DNA from: Euborellia annulipes
Lineage: Eukaryota > Arthropoda > Insecta > Dermaptera > Anisolabididae
Reading direction: 5' to 3'
Assembly: GCA_023213315.1 (NCBI GenBank)
Contig: JAKCPI010014979.1
Location: 29,588 to 93,587, forward strand
Length of the DNA stretch: 64,000 nucleotides
Shown: positions 46,165-56,294 of the stretch, in pieces
Position numbering within the stretch: the first letter of the stretch is position 1
Layout of the letters: each line of letters begins with the position of its first letter
Position numbers and translations under genes: made by a program
The notes under the pieces: generated by a model
Told to the model about the DNA's origin: nothing
Databases searched by the model: none
Seen by the model: only the letters and a program-made list of their open reading frames with translations

Positions 46165-46417
46165 ATGCCCATTTGCACCAACACATCTTAGATCTTAAGC
46201 GCCTTCCATAACCTAAAAAGAGAAATGTGGTATTTTACCTAGTCAATTATTTACTATATAATATTTTTTTTGAAATAAATATATCTTATTGTTATTATTT
46301 ATGCGATGGAGGCACAAATAAAGGATCTTAAGAGAACCGATTTCTTGATTTCAAATTCGAATTGTAAGATGTAAGTCGAGCTTAAGATCTAAGATGTATT
46401 GGTGCAAATGGGCACAA
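46165..46417. mobile_element. MITE with gcccatttgcaccaa termini
   Basis: gcccatttgcaccaacacat + cttagatcttaagc at 46167-46203 is mirrored by gcttaagatctaag + atgtattggtgcaaatgggc at 46379-46415, a TIR of about 36 bp. Target duplication and superfamily are not resolved. Confidence 0.6.
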
Positions 46418-46465
46418 GGGACGCCTACGTGAAGTTAGTAGCATTTTATATTCAATGAAGTTAGT

Positions 46466-46552
46466 AACATATACAACATCCCCATGAAGTTAGACACCAT
46501 CATGTAAACACTTTGATGATGGTGTCTAACTTCATGGAGATGACTATATATG
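46466..46552. repeat. Hairpin of about 87 bp
   Basis: ccatgaagttagacaccatc is mirrored by gatggtgtctaacttcatgg around a loop of about 13 nt. A further diverged copy of gaagttagtaac lies to the left at about 46431-46470. Confidence 0.75.
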
Positions 46553-46836
46553 TTCAGGTAGGAAAAAGTCAGTTCAAAGAGATGTAGAAATATATAAATG
46601 ACGAAACAATGCATCTGAGGGGGTTAAAAAAGATTATTTTCTCTCCCCATGTTTAGTTCTGTGGTGATCCTATTTGTTATTTTCGGTAAAGAACAGATGC
46701 GAATGACGACGGATGATTATTTCAAGGAAATTGAGGGAATTATAATCAAGAAGATGTAAAAAAAAAAGAGCAGCGCTTATAAAAATATTTATCTCAACGC
46801 AAAGACATCGCGTAGTTGAGTCAGTCGAATCATAGG

Positions 46837-47930
46837 TAGGGACACGAAAAAAAGTATCGATACTTGCTGGTATCGATACTTTTGTTTCGATACTAGTACT
46901 TTTTTACTCGATACTTTTCTTTCGATACTTTACTCATATGAGTACTTGATTGCCGGTATCGAATGAAAAGTACTCATTCAAATATCTTCTTTTTTTTTTA
47001 AAGTTTTTTCGGCATCTTAGGCCATATAGACAGACTTTAAACGTTATATAAATATTTTAAATTGCGATTCTGCCAAAGAATATCGCATTTTTCTTTTTTC
47101 TCTTAATATAAATAGTAAGTTGATATACGTATAACAGATGGTCGATATTTGCGGGATAGACTTTATTCCATCATATTCCTAATAATTATTTATTAATAAT
47201 GGAAAATTTGATACTTTTTAATAAAAACCCTTTCAATTAATATCATTAAATTTCTAATTTAATTTTTCTTGTATTATTGCAAACTGTATTAACTAAATTT
47301 AAAAGTGCGCAAATATTATATAGAAAGGCCAATATATAAACTAATAAAAATACTGGTCGACAAGGTTTTCTTCACAAGAAATCTGATTAGTGACCCAGTA
47401 TATTTTTTTTATAGTGAATTCAGATATGTAAATAGAATTTTTGCATCAGCCGTTTAGAGCACTTTTTCTATTAAAATATTTTTCTATATATCTCTAAAAG
47501 TGTGCCTGATGGGGAAAAACTGAAATGATATTTGAATTTATGAAAAATATTTCTAGAATCTCATATCTATATCTTTATTCTTGTGAAAGAAAAAAAGTTC
47601 ATTTTTGTCGACCAGTGAAAATGGACAGACTTTTATTTTGGCGAAATCCGTATTTTAGTTGAGAAAGCCCCCTCACTCCTGGTGCTCATTACTTTGAGGA
47701 AAATGGCACACCAGTATACCCCATTTATCGTTGGGGTCTTTGAACGAGGTCAGGAGCCTAAAATGCCGAAAAAACTTTAAAAAAGAGGAAAAAATACTCA
47801 TACTTTAAAAAATACTCGATACTTGGTGGTATCGATACTTTTCATCCGATACTTTTTGGTATCGATACTTTCCTTTCGATACGATACCAAGTACAAGTAT
47901 CGATACTTTTCTTTCGATACCGTATCCCTA
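46837..47930. mobile_element. hAT derivative (tatcgatact family) with 8-bp TSD atcatagg
   Basis: Ends tagggacacg... and ...accgtatcccta are inverted, with dense iterations of aaagtatcgatacttg next to both ends. Perfect 8-bp duplication atcatagg at 46829-46836 and 47931-47938. The interior (47.1-47.65 kb) is AT-rich, and a SINE family 2 fragment sits at about 46985-47045. No transposase frame remains. A partial relative is at 7735-8033. Confidence 0.85.
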
Positions 47931-48235
47931 ATCATAGGACAATTGCCGGGGATTTTTTTATCCTCTAATACCTTTTTCTTCTAATGAGAAATTGTTGCCT
48001 CCGCCTTCCCCCTCTCCTCTCCTCTTCTGCCGATTGATAAAAGCATCATAAAAATAAAATAAATCAACTGATAAATTTAATAAAGATAACATGTCTAATA
48101 AATTATGAAAGAATAAAAAAAAAAAAAAAAAAAAACAATCGCGCTCTATCTAAAGGTGACACTTGATTTTTATTTAATAATAATATCGGGATTATTTATT
48201 GAAAGTTGATTATTAAACCATTTGTGGGATTTAAT

Positions 48236-48482
48236 TTGAATTTAAATTTAATTAGATTTGATTAATTAATTGGGAAATTTAATAGTTTGATTAATTTAAT
48301 TAAATCTCCCAAATTAAAATGAAATTTTAATTAATTGGGAAATTTTAAGTCTTGATTTAATTAAATCCCATTTATTAATTAATTAAAATAAAATTTTAAG
48401 CGAGGCTCCAAGTGCAACTTGAAATAAAATTTTTAGCAAAGATACATGTGTGACATATCATTTTACTCGGGAGGACGTCTAG
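48236..48482 (+). repeat. Member 1 of a diverged inverted repeat pair
   Basis: An AT-rich aattaattgggaaattt region followed by ggctccaagtgcaactt and atcattttactcggg. The same blocks occur in reverse order and orientation at 50212-50415. Confidence 0.6.
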
Positions 48483-49091
48483 ATTCAGAATATAAAAACA
48501 AAACAATGTCATGTTTAGAATAAAAATATACCTCTTCTAAATTAAATAATTTTCGCGATTAATATTCAATGAATATTGGACTTGACAAGTCATAGATGAA
48601 TCCTAGGATCTCCATTCAATCGGTGTGCACCGAGATTCTGGGTTCAAAGCCTGAGGTCCATGGACCATACTCACAAGTAATCGAGAATGAAATAGCATTT
48701 TGCGTGTGTTCAATGGTCAAAAAATTAATTTTTCATAATCTTAGAAAAAATTTCGTATCTTTTATATTTTGTGATAATATTTATTATCTATTTGATTAGA
48801 ATCTTAATAAAATAAAAAACTTTTTTTTTAAGACAAATAACCCTCGATAATATTTAAATATTATACTTTATCTTTTATAAAAAATTTCCATTAGTAGTTT
48901 TTTTTTTTTTTTTTAATTAAACTAATAATCTATCAAAATATTTTCATAAGCTTTTAATATTTTATCAGAAATAAAATTAATTTAAAAACTGATTGTGAGG
49001 TATGTCTTTGTGGCTGGAAGTATTATTATTAAGGAGTCAAAAAAATTCAAGACATAGGCAGCCAAAATTATTTCTTTTTTATTGCCGTTCC

Positions 49092-49137
49092 AGGCTGACA
49101 TTTCGGCTACTGGTCTAGGCCATCTTCAGAGCCGGAG
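49092..49137 (-). ncRNA. Hammerhead-like motif, left arm of unit 5
   Basis: On the minus strand: ccggct, CUGAAGA, U, GGCC...AGCC, GAAAUGUC, agcctgg. One core change relative to the other arm (AUGU instead of ACGU). Confidence 0.5.
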
Positions 49138-49225
49138 GCGAGAATAAATGAAAATTACAATTTCAGCGAAACACTTTCGCATGAACGGAGCGCTCATAGG
49201 ACAACGAAAGAATTTATTCTCGCCT

Positions 49226-49271
49226 CCGGCTCTGAAGATGGCCTAGACCAGTGGCCGAAACGTCAGCCTGG
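49226..49271 (+). ncRNA. Hammerhead-like motif, right arm of unit 5
   Basis: Stem I ccggct with agcctgg (GGCU/AGCC plus CC/GG across one bulged U), CUGAAGA, U, stem II GGCC/GGCC with an 8-9 nt loop, GAAACGUC. The bulged U in stem I is at the same place as in unit 2. Confidence 0.65.
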
Positions 49272-49442
49272 AACGGCAATAAAAAAAAGAAACAATTTTG
49301 GCTGCCTATGTCTTGAATTTTTTTTGACTCCTTAATAATTAAAAACTGATGTTGTCACATCAAAAAAAAAAAAAAAAACAAAGATTTTCTATTATACAAA
49401 TTTTTTTTTTTTTTTGAATTAATATATATAATTCTATAACAA

Positions 49443-49540
49443 TAAAATCTGGAGTGACTGGTCGCACGGCACACAACTTTCTCTTATTCTTCGTGTTCTG
49501 TGTTTATCACACCAGACTTTTTGTTCCGACATATACAAAA
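49443..49540 (-). repeat. R600 terminal hairpin fragment
   Basis: tggagtgactggtcgcacgg ... ttatcacaccaga, then ttgttccgacatata. Body absent. Confidence 0.7.
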
Positions 49541-49877
49541 AGAAATTTGCCCAACTTATCATTAGTTTGTCGTCTAATAACAATACAAGAAGATTAGCGG
49601 GAAAAAAAGAAAATGACTTCATCAAAGACAATACGTTGTTCGTTGGCCTGCCTATGTTTTAATATTGACATTTGATATTGATAAAAAGATGTCTTCCCGT
49701 TGTTAAACTTCTCTCTCTATCCTTTTGAAGTCATAACACGATATTAAAAAATTATCAAGGACTTATATTTTTTTTAAATTTAACGCCTTTTTCAGCATAT
49801 AAGGAATAAATAAAATAAAATAAAAATAATAATGTAGTAGTGGGTGTGAAATATAGACAACAGTAGAGTCCAAAAAT

Positions 49878-49921
49878 TCATGACGTTTCGGTCATATTTA
49901 ATCAACCATCATCAGGTTATT
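49878..49921 (-). ncRNA. Hammerhead-like motif, solitary
   Basis: On the minus strand: CUGAUGA (canonical), U, GGUU...GACC, GAAACGUC. Stem I pairing is not evident. No surrounding inverted arms seen. Confidence 0.45.
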
Positions 49922-50211
49922 TTTTATTATTCATCTAAAGAAGTCTACAGTGGCAAAACATGCCGCTATATAATGGGCAATTAAGTACAAAAAGTTTCAT
50001 TTAGTTCTCGACTTATTCAATCATGTTGAAATAAAAATGAGTGTGAAATTTTTTTAATTGTCAATTTCAGATAAAACAATTAAAGAGAGACTAGCAACAA
50101 GGGCGAAGTGGGCGCTTGATGCTAGTCAAAACTTGGAGTTATATGAAGTAGAGCCTTTTATAATAATTGTCATAAAAGGACAGTAAATAAATTCAGAAAC
50201 TAGACGAATTC

Positions 50212-50415
50212 CCCGAGTAAAATGATACCTCACACTTGTACCTCAATTGATTGCATTTTCGTAAAAAAGAATGTTTAAAAGTTGCACTTGGAGCATCGCT
50301 AATTGCCTTATAAGGAAATTTAAGCCAATTAAAATTTAATTTTAATTTAATAATAATAAGAAATTCGAGATTTAAATTTAATATTTTTTGAATTTAATTA
50401 ATTAAATCCCACAAA
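50212..50415 (-). repeat. Member 2 of a diverged inverted repeat pair
   Basis: cccgagtaaaatgatacctc, aagttgcacttggagcatcg and aatttaattaattaaatccc are the complement of blocks at 48236-48482. The hammerhead unit 5 and an R600 hairpin lie between the two members. Confidence 0.6.
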
Positions 50416-50704
50416 TTTTGTTTATTTTTTTCTAAAAGGAATTTTATTATTGTTTTCAAATTCACTCACTCACTCACTTCCTTATTCTCTCTCTTTAATA
50501 AATTTAAATATTATTTTAATTTGTAATTTATGGGTAAGAATATTAATATTAAAAAAAAAAAAAAACTAATTTCTTCACACCAATCACGTTTGAAAAAGAA
50601 CAAATAAACAAAAAAAAAAAATCCACGAGTGTCGTTAAACCTCAAAATGGCGTGGTAAATAGGACGGGGCGAACAGAAATGAAATACATCATTTTATTGA
50701 ATTA

Positions 50705-50735
50705 CTAGCCGCGCCACCCGCCGAAGGCGGGCCCT
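50705..50735 (-). mobile_element. Helitron 3' terminus (hairpin + CTAG)
   Basis: Read on the minus strand: the hairpin cccgcc-ttc-ggcggg, an 8-nt spacer, then CTAG followed by T. Helitrons typically end in a GC-rich hairpin of 16-20 nt, about ten bases and CTRR, and insert between A and T. The body (to the right on +) is not recognised. A second terminus with the same hairpin is at 59821-59846. Confidence 0.6.
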
Positions 50736-50769
50736 CGCTTTTTCTTAATTATGAACAAAAAAAATTTAT

Positions 50770-50885
50770 TTTTTAAATTCGTTTTAAGGTCTTTTTTTGG
50801 CATCAGAGGCCATTTAGAGATTTAGATAAATGTAACTCCACGGGGGGGCCGGTAGATGGCTACGGTTGGGTTTGAGGTGTGTGTA
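50770..50885 (-). repeat. SINE family 2 fragment
   Basis: ggtctttttttggcatcaga + ggccatttagag is the 3' module in reverse. tgtaactccacggggg and gttgggtttgaggtgtgtgt match 361-420 of the window. Confidence 0.6.
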
Positions 50886-51424
50886 CCTCGGTTAAATTAG
50901 GGTAAGAGAAAGTTTATTGATGGCATTATTTTAATGAAATATCTTCTGGTGCATAGGCGCCGGAACTGGGGGGGGGCACGGGTACATTGCCCCCCCCTGG
51001 CATCCTACAGGGGGGGGCAGGGGGGCAAAATTTCTTCTTTTATTTCATTTAGTTTTAAAAATGATATATTTTAAAATTTTTTTTATTTAAATTTAAAAAA
51101 AATTAAAAAAGTAAGAAATTTTTTTTATTTTATATAGACCTATTGTATTTCTAAATTCTAAATACATTTTATATGGAATTAAAATAATAAAATTTAGATA
51201 ACATGAAAACTTGAGACTTTATGCCTTGGAAAAAAAAAAATTAAAATAAAGAAAATTAAAAATATTTATTTCCTTCAAATAGTAAATAACAAATCTACTA
51301 TATAGCCTAAAAAAAATTTTGATTAAATAATTTGCATATTGTTAAACTATATATTTGTAAAAGTTAAATATAAAGGACTACAGACTATTTAGTGTAGTTG
51401 ATTAACAGTTATAAGAAGAAAAAA

Positions 51425-53964
51425 ATGAAACGTCGATTTATTGATGATTATTTTAAAAAAGAAACAGGTAAGAATGGCCGTAGGCCTACTCTTAAAAACT
51501 TATTTTTCTTCGCCAAAAATATACGTACGCTAAAAATTTAATAAAAAAATGAAAATTTCTTATTATATCTGGTTCTTTCGTAGGCTCTTTAGAAAAAGGA
51601 AGCATTAGCACGGGTAGTCCTTTGCACCATGAGCATCGCCCTAGTACCAGCAGTAACATTTCTTCCACAAACACCATAGGTATTAATATAATAATTTCAA
51701 AAAATGAGTCATTATGCTTGTTTATTGTTTTGTTGCCTTGCTCAGAGATCGGAAATTCAATTAAATAATTTATTCATTTATTTAACAGAAAACATCGCCG
51801 ATGATCCATCTGCTCCTGTAAAGAGTGTTTCTTTTGCTTTTACTAAAAACACACACGAAAAGATATGCTCTTTAAACGAACCGTATCAACCTTTGGATAT
51901 TCCTCCATGGACCCAATCTGGACGTAATCATAATTTTCAGAATGAGTGGTTCACAACATACCCTTGGCTTCATTTTGACTCAATGACTAAAAGTATTTTT
52001 TGTTTCATATGTGTCCAAGCGCTAGGAAAAAAATTAGTAAAATGTGAAAAAATCATGAAACAAACTTAGTGATTGATGGGTATAAAAACTGGAAAAAAAT
52101 TATCATAAAATTAAAAAGTCACGAAAAATCTGCTTTTCACAAAGAATCATTTATAAAATTAGAAGCACTGAAGAAAAATACTCCAATTATTTCCTTATTA
52201 TCTGAACAAACATTATCTGTTCAAATACAAAATCAAATCGCTCTAAAAACAATAATAACCTCAGCATTATATTTAGCTCGTCAGGGAATTGCATTTAGAG
52301 CACATGATATTAATGAAGGAAATTTCATTCAATTATTACGTCTCAGGGAAAATGACATTCCAGAATTAAAATTATTTTTAAAACACAAAAAATCATATAA
52401 TTCTTCAGATATTCAGAATGAAATATTGAGAATTATTTCCCATGATATTTTGCGTAAAATTATTAAAATAATAAAAAAAAGAGGAGAATATTCTCTCATT
52501 GTTGATGAAACCAATGATGTACAGGGAAAAGAACAAGTTTCTATATCGATCAGATCTGTAGATGAAGATACTCTTGAAATTGATGAGTTTTTTCTTGGTC
52601 TCTATGACACTCACTCTATGACTGGGGAATCATTGTATAATATTATAAAAGACATGCTTATTCGTTTTGATTTAAGTATGGATCTCTTGCGAGGACAATG
52701 CTATGACGGAGGATCAAATATGACCGGAATAAAAAACGGTGTCAAATCAAGAGTGTTGGCAGATCAACCAATGGCTTTATTTATTCATTGTTCAGCTCAT
52801 TCTCTAAATTTGGCTGTGCAGGATTCTTCAAAAAGAATTCCTTTAATACGTGATTGCCTTCAATGGGTAAACGACATAGGAGTTATTGTCAAAGAATCAC
52901 CAAAACGATCACATAATTTTCATGAGATTGCTAAGGCTCATGGAATAGAGAAAACTGGCCCTCGGCCATTATGCCCAACCCGTTGGACCATCAGACATAC
53001 TTCATTGTCAGGGGTTATCAATACTTACCCTGCTGTTTTGGACTTTCTATTTTCATTAGCATCTTGTAATGATGATATAGGGTCCAAAGCCAGGGGACTT
53101 TATGATCAATTATCAAAGGGTTCTATATACTTTGGAATTAGACTTAGTTATCTAATGTTTTCTTTAACTGATCAATTGAGCAATGTTCTTCAAAGTGAAA
53201 CGCAAACTGTAGCTGGGGCAAAGGAAGCTGTTGAGTTAGTTTTAGAATCTTTAAAAAAAAAACGCTCAGAACAATTTTTTAATGAAATGTGGAAGGATGT
53301 AAAGAAAAAAATAAAAGAAATGAATCTTGAGGAGCCCTCGTTACCGAGAAAGCGAGAGATTCCTAAAAAATTTCTATATAAACCTAACGAGTCTGAACAC
53401 AAGTTCACGTCAATAGAAGAATATTTTAGAAAAACTTTCTATGAAGTTATTGATGGGATAATCAACGAGATTGAATTAAGATTCTCCCAACCGGGGTTTT
53501 TAAAATATCTACAAATCGAAAAAATTGTTATTTTAGAAACCCGTTTTTGGGACCAATCTGTTATAGATATTTTAAAAGAATATGAGTTTGTAGAAGAAAA
53601 GGTCAAAAGAGAATTTGATTTCTTTAGGGAATTAATTCCTCAAGCTAAATGCTTGAATGATTTTGTAATAAAATACAAAAATCTTAATCAAGAATCAAAA
53701 AAATTATTTCCTAACCTGAGAAATATTCTAAAACTACTTTTAGTGATCCCGGCCACATCAGCAACCGCTGAGCGCTCATTTTCTATGTTAAGAAGAATAA
53801 AAACATATCTTCGCTCAACAATGACGCAAGAACGATTAAATCATGTATGCATAATAAATACATATCCAGAAATCGTAGATGAAATAGATATCCAAAATAT
53901 CATGGCTACATTTATAAATAGTAATGACTTTAGAATTCAACATTTTGGCAAAATTAAAAAATAA
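51425..53964 (+). CDS. hAT transposase, TTF zinc finger + DUF4371 + hATC, three exons, one frameshift
   Basis: Exons inferred from frame and splice sites: 51425-51467 (start MKRRFIDDYFKKE, donor gtaaga), 51584-51679 (acceptor ctttcgtag, donor gtatta) and 51789-53964 (acceptor ttaacag); both introns are phase 1 and keep frame. Exon 3 first encodes a TTF-type zinc finger (W..YPWL.FD and CFICV, about 51950-52020). A one-base change in the A6 run at 52047-52052 then breaks the frame. The following 631-codon frame (52069-53964) carries a DUF4371/RNase H-like core with VDET (D146), CYDGGSNMTG (D213), CSAHSLNLAV, and a C-terminal hATC dimerisation block ATAERSFSML (about 566-575) that probably holds the catalytic Glu. 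It acts on its own terminal repeats in the nucleus. Apart from the single indel the gene looks intact, so it may be recent or the break a sequencing error. Confidence 0.85.
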
Positions 53965-54234
53965 TTTCCATGATTTATAAATAATATTATTATTGATATA
54001 TATATATATTTATATAAATAAAAATTGTATTCAAGCAAATGTTTCTTTTTAATTATTATTACTCTTATTAAACCTTTTTTTTTATATTCTTTCCCTTTCA
54101 ATCACATCACTTTTTTTTTTTTTTTTTTTAACATTCACACTTTTTTCTCATTCACACTCACATGCACCCACACATTCATACAGTCTTTTCGGCTTAGGCC
54201 ATTTAAGACTTTGACGATAACAGTTATGAATATA

Positions 54235-54377
54235 TATTATTTGGGGTCCAGGCATTCTTATTTAAGCCATTTGGTATCCAAATGCCTTAAATAAAATCAT
54301 CGGACTGCCTGGGGTCCGAACCCGCGACGTTCGGTATACGAGGTTAGCACTCTAACCCCTACACCAAGCCCCGAGGG
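54235..54377 (-). repeat. tRNA-derived SINE (family 1), reverse orientation
   Basis: On the minus strand: ttggtgtaggggttagag (A-box region), cgcgggttcggacccc (B-box region), ccgatgattttatttaaggc, ccatttgg. A family 2 tail module (ttttcggcttaggccattta) lies next to its end at 54187-54206. Confidence 0.75.
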
Positions 54378-55337
54378 CAATCATATCATCTCCATATAGG
54401 AAGAGGTTGCCCCCCCCTGATTCAAATTCGTTCCGGCGCCCCTGTTCTGTGTGACTGGGCACACATTTCCTTTGGTAACTTAATTAAAAGTTGTATAAAT
54501 ATATTTTTATCTGCTCATAACATAGGCGATAATCCATTTTGGGGACGGATCCCAAATTTATCATTGAATACACAAACGACTAGTGAGTAGAAAATAAATT
54601 TTTATTTTAATTATATCCTCAATTATGAGAATTCAGTAATGCCGGGTTGCAAGAAAACAGTTCTGTAAATATTTAAAAGTCTGTTAGTAAACATCGCTTT
54701 GGGCTTTAAAATTATAGGCTGTTGCTAAAGCAACTTTAAAGGAACCGCTAACTATTCCCTACTGTTAAGATATATAGATAGATGCAAAACGATTGGGCCA
54801 CCGAAAATGACAGCTTTCTATGTAGTTGGCCATTTGACCGCAAGGGCGCATTGTCAAATTGTATAATTTATAATAGTACCAAAATTATAAAATAAATAAA
54901 AATAGTAATTATATTTGTATTCTTTAAATTTTAATTGTTAATATTAGGTTACAAAACAAAAAAATGTTTAAATATTTAAATATCGTAAAATAAAAATAAT
55001 AAATACGTTGGTAGCTCTGACTTTCAGATGTTAAATTATAAAGAAACTGGGAATATACTATAACCTCACTTTTTTCTCTTCGTCAGATGAATATCTATAA
55101 TAATTAATAATATCGCTTAATACGTTTCAGAAACTAAAGAAAACTCAATTAAATTAATGCATTTATATCTTACCTCTCTCGCGTGATAATATAGTCCTAA
55201 ATTCTTTTTATTTCAATGAAACAAATCAGGTTAGTGGATACTTTATAGTTTTATGCCGGGTTGCAAGAACGTATTTAACGGTTCGTTAAACGCTTTTGGT
55301 GCTTTAAACCTTCCGCTAAATAATTTTGGGTTGCAAG

Positions 55338-55746
55338 TAGGGCTGGACGGTAAACCGGTTTACCGGTAAAACCGGTAAAAATTTTTTACCGAAAACGCGG
55401 TAACGAACCTCTAATTCGATAAAAACCGGTTTTTTTTCGAAAGTCGGTAAAAACCTATTTTTTCGGGCGGTAAAAAATTTTGGTTCGGCGAGAAAAAAAT
55501 GTTCCGCGGCGGCAAACCAAATTGTGGTTCCGCGGCGGCAAAAAATTGGCTCTCTAAAAAAAAGGTACCGGTAAAATATTTTTCCGGCCGGGGAAAAATT
55601 TTGGTTCCGCAAAAAAAAAAAAAAATGTTCCGCGGCGGCAAACTTTGGTTCCGCGGGCGGTAAAAAATTTTTACCGACTTTCGAGAAAACCGGTTTTTTT
55701 TTCATTATCGAGGTCGGTAATGAAAATCCATTACCGTCCAGCCCTA
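55338..55746. mobile_element. hAT MITE (aaccgg-rich) with 8-bp TSD gttgcaag
   Basis: Starts tagggctggacggtaaacc and ends attaccgtccagccc-ta (inverted ends). Flanked by gttgcaag at 55330-55337 and 55747-55754. The interior iterates ggtaaa/aaccgg/ccgcggcggc in both orientations. Minus-strand frames of 145 and 76 codons over it translate these iterations and are not genes. Confidence 0.9.
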
Positions 55747-56294
55747 GTTGCAAGAACGTATTTAAAGGTGATTGGTTCGTAAAAGCTGTCTATAAACTAA
55801 ATGCTGAAATTCGGACCTTAAAACTATAAAGTATCCACTAACCTGATTTGTTTCATTGAAATAAATAAGAATTTAGTGACTATATTATCACAGGAGAGAG
55901 GTAAGATAGAAATACATTAATTTAATTGAGTTTTCTTTAGTTTCTGGAACGTATTAAGCGATATTATTAATTATTATAGATATTCATCTGATGAAGAGAA
56001 AAAGTGAGGTTATAGTATATTCCCAGTTTCTTTATAATTTAACATCTGACAGTCAGATCTACCAACGTATTTATTATTTTTATTTTACGATATATAAATA
56101 TTTAAACATTTTTTTGTTTTGTAACCTAATATTAACAATTAAAATTTAAAGAATATAAATATAATTACTATTTTAATTTCTTTTATAATTTTGGTACTAT
56201 TATAAATTATACAATTTGACAATGCGCCCTTGCGGTCAAATGGCCAACTACATAGAAAGCTGTCATTTTCGGTGGCCCAATCATTTTGCATCTA

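Larger units (their letters stand above)
48994..49338. mobile_element. Hammerhead foldback unit 5 (Penelope-like, non-autonomous)
   Basis: Flanked by ttaaaaactgat (48982-48993 and 49339-49350). A 32-nt one-sided tail (48994-49025) precedes inverted arms that begin ttattaaggagtc (49026) and end gactccttaataa (49338). Motifs at 49092-49137 (minus) and 49226-49271 (plus). The loop is only about 60-70 nt. Same plan as units 1, 2 and 6 although the sequences are unrelated. Confidence 0.8.
50952..54444 (+). mobile_element. Near-intact autonomous hAT element (ZMYM-like)
   Basis: The termini cataggcgccggaac and gttccggcgcccctg are imperfect inverted repeats, with G-rich/C-rich subterminal runs. Flanks ttctggtg (50944-50951) and ttctg-tg (54445-54451, one base lost) fit an 8-bp hAT duplication. 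The continued right flank tgtgactgggcacac shows the target was the left arm of an R600 hairpin. It encodes a three-exon transposase (51425-53964). A SINE (54235-54377) later entered its 3' region. Confidence 0.85.

Noticed and set aside
55316..55753. 145- and 76-codon minus-strand frames
   Set aside because: They lie over the iterated aaccgg/ccgcggcggc words of a hAT MITE bounded by an 8-bp duplication.
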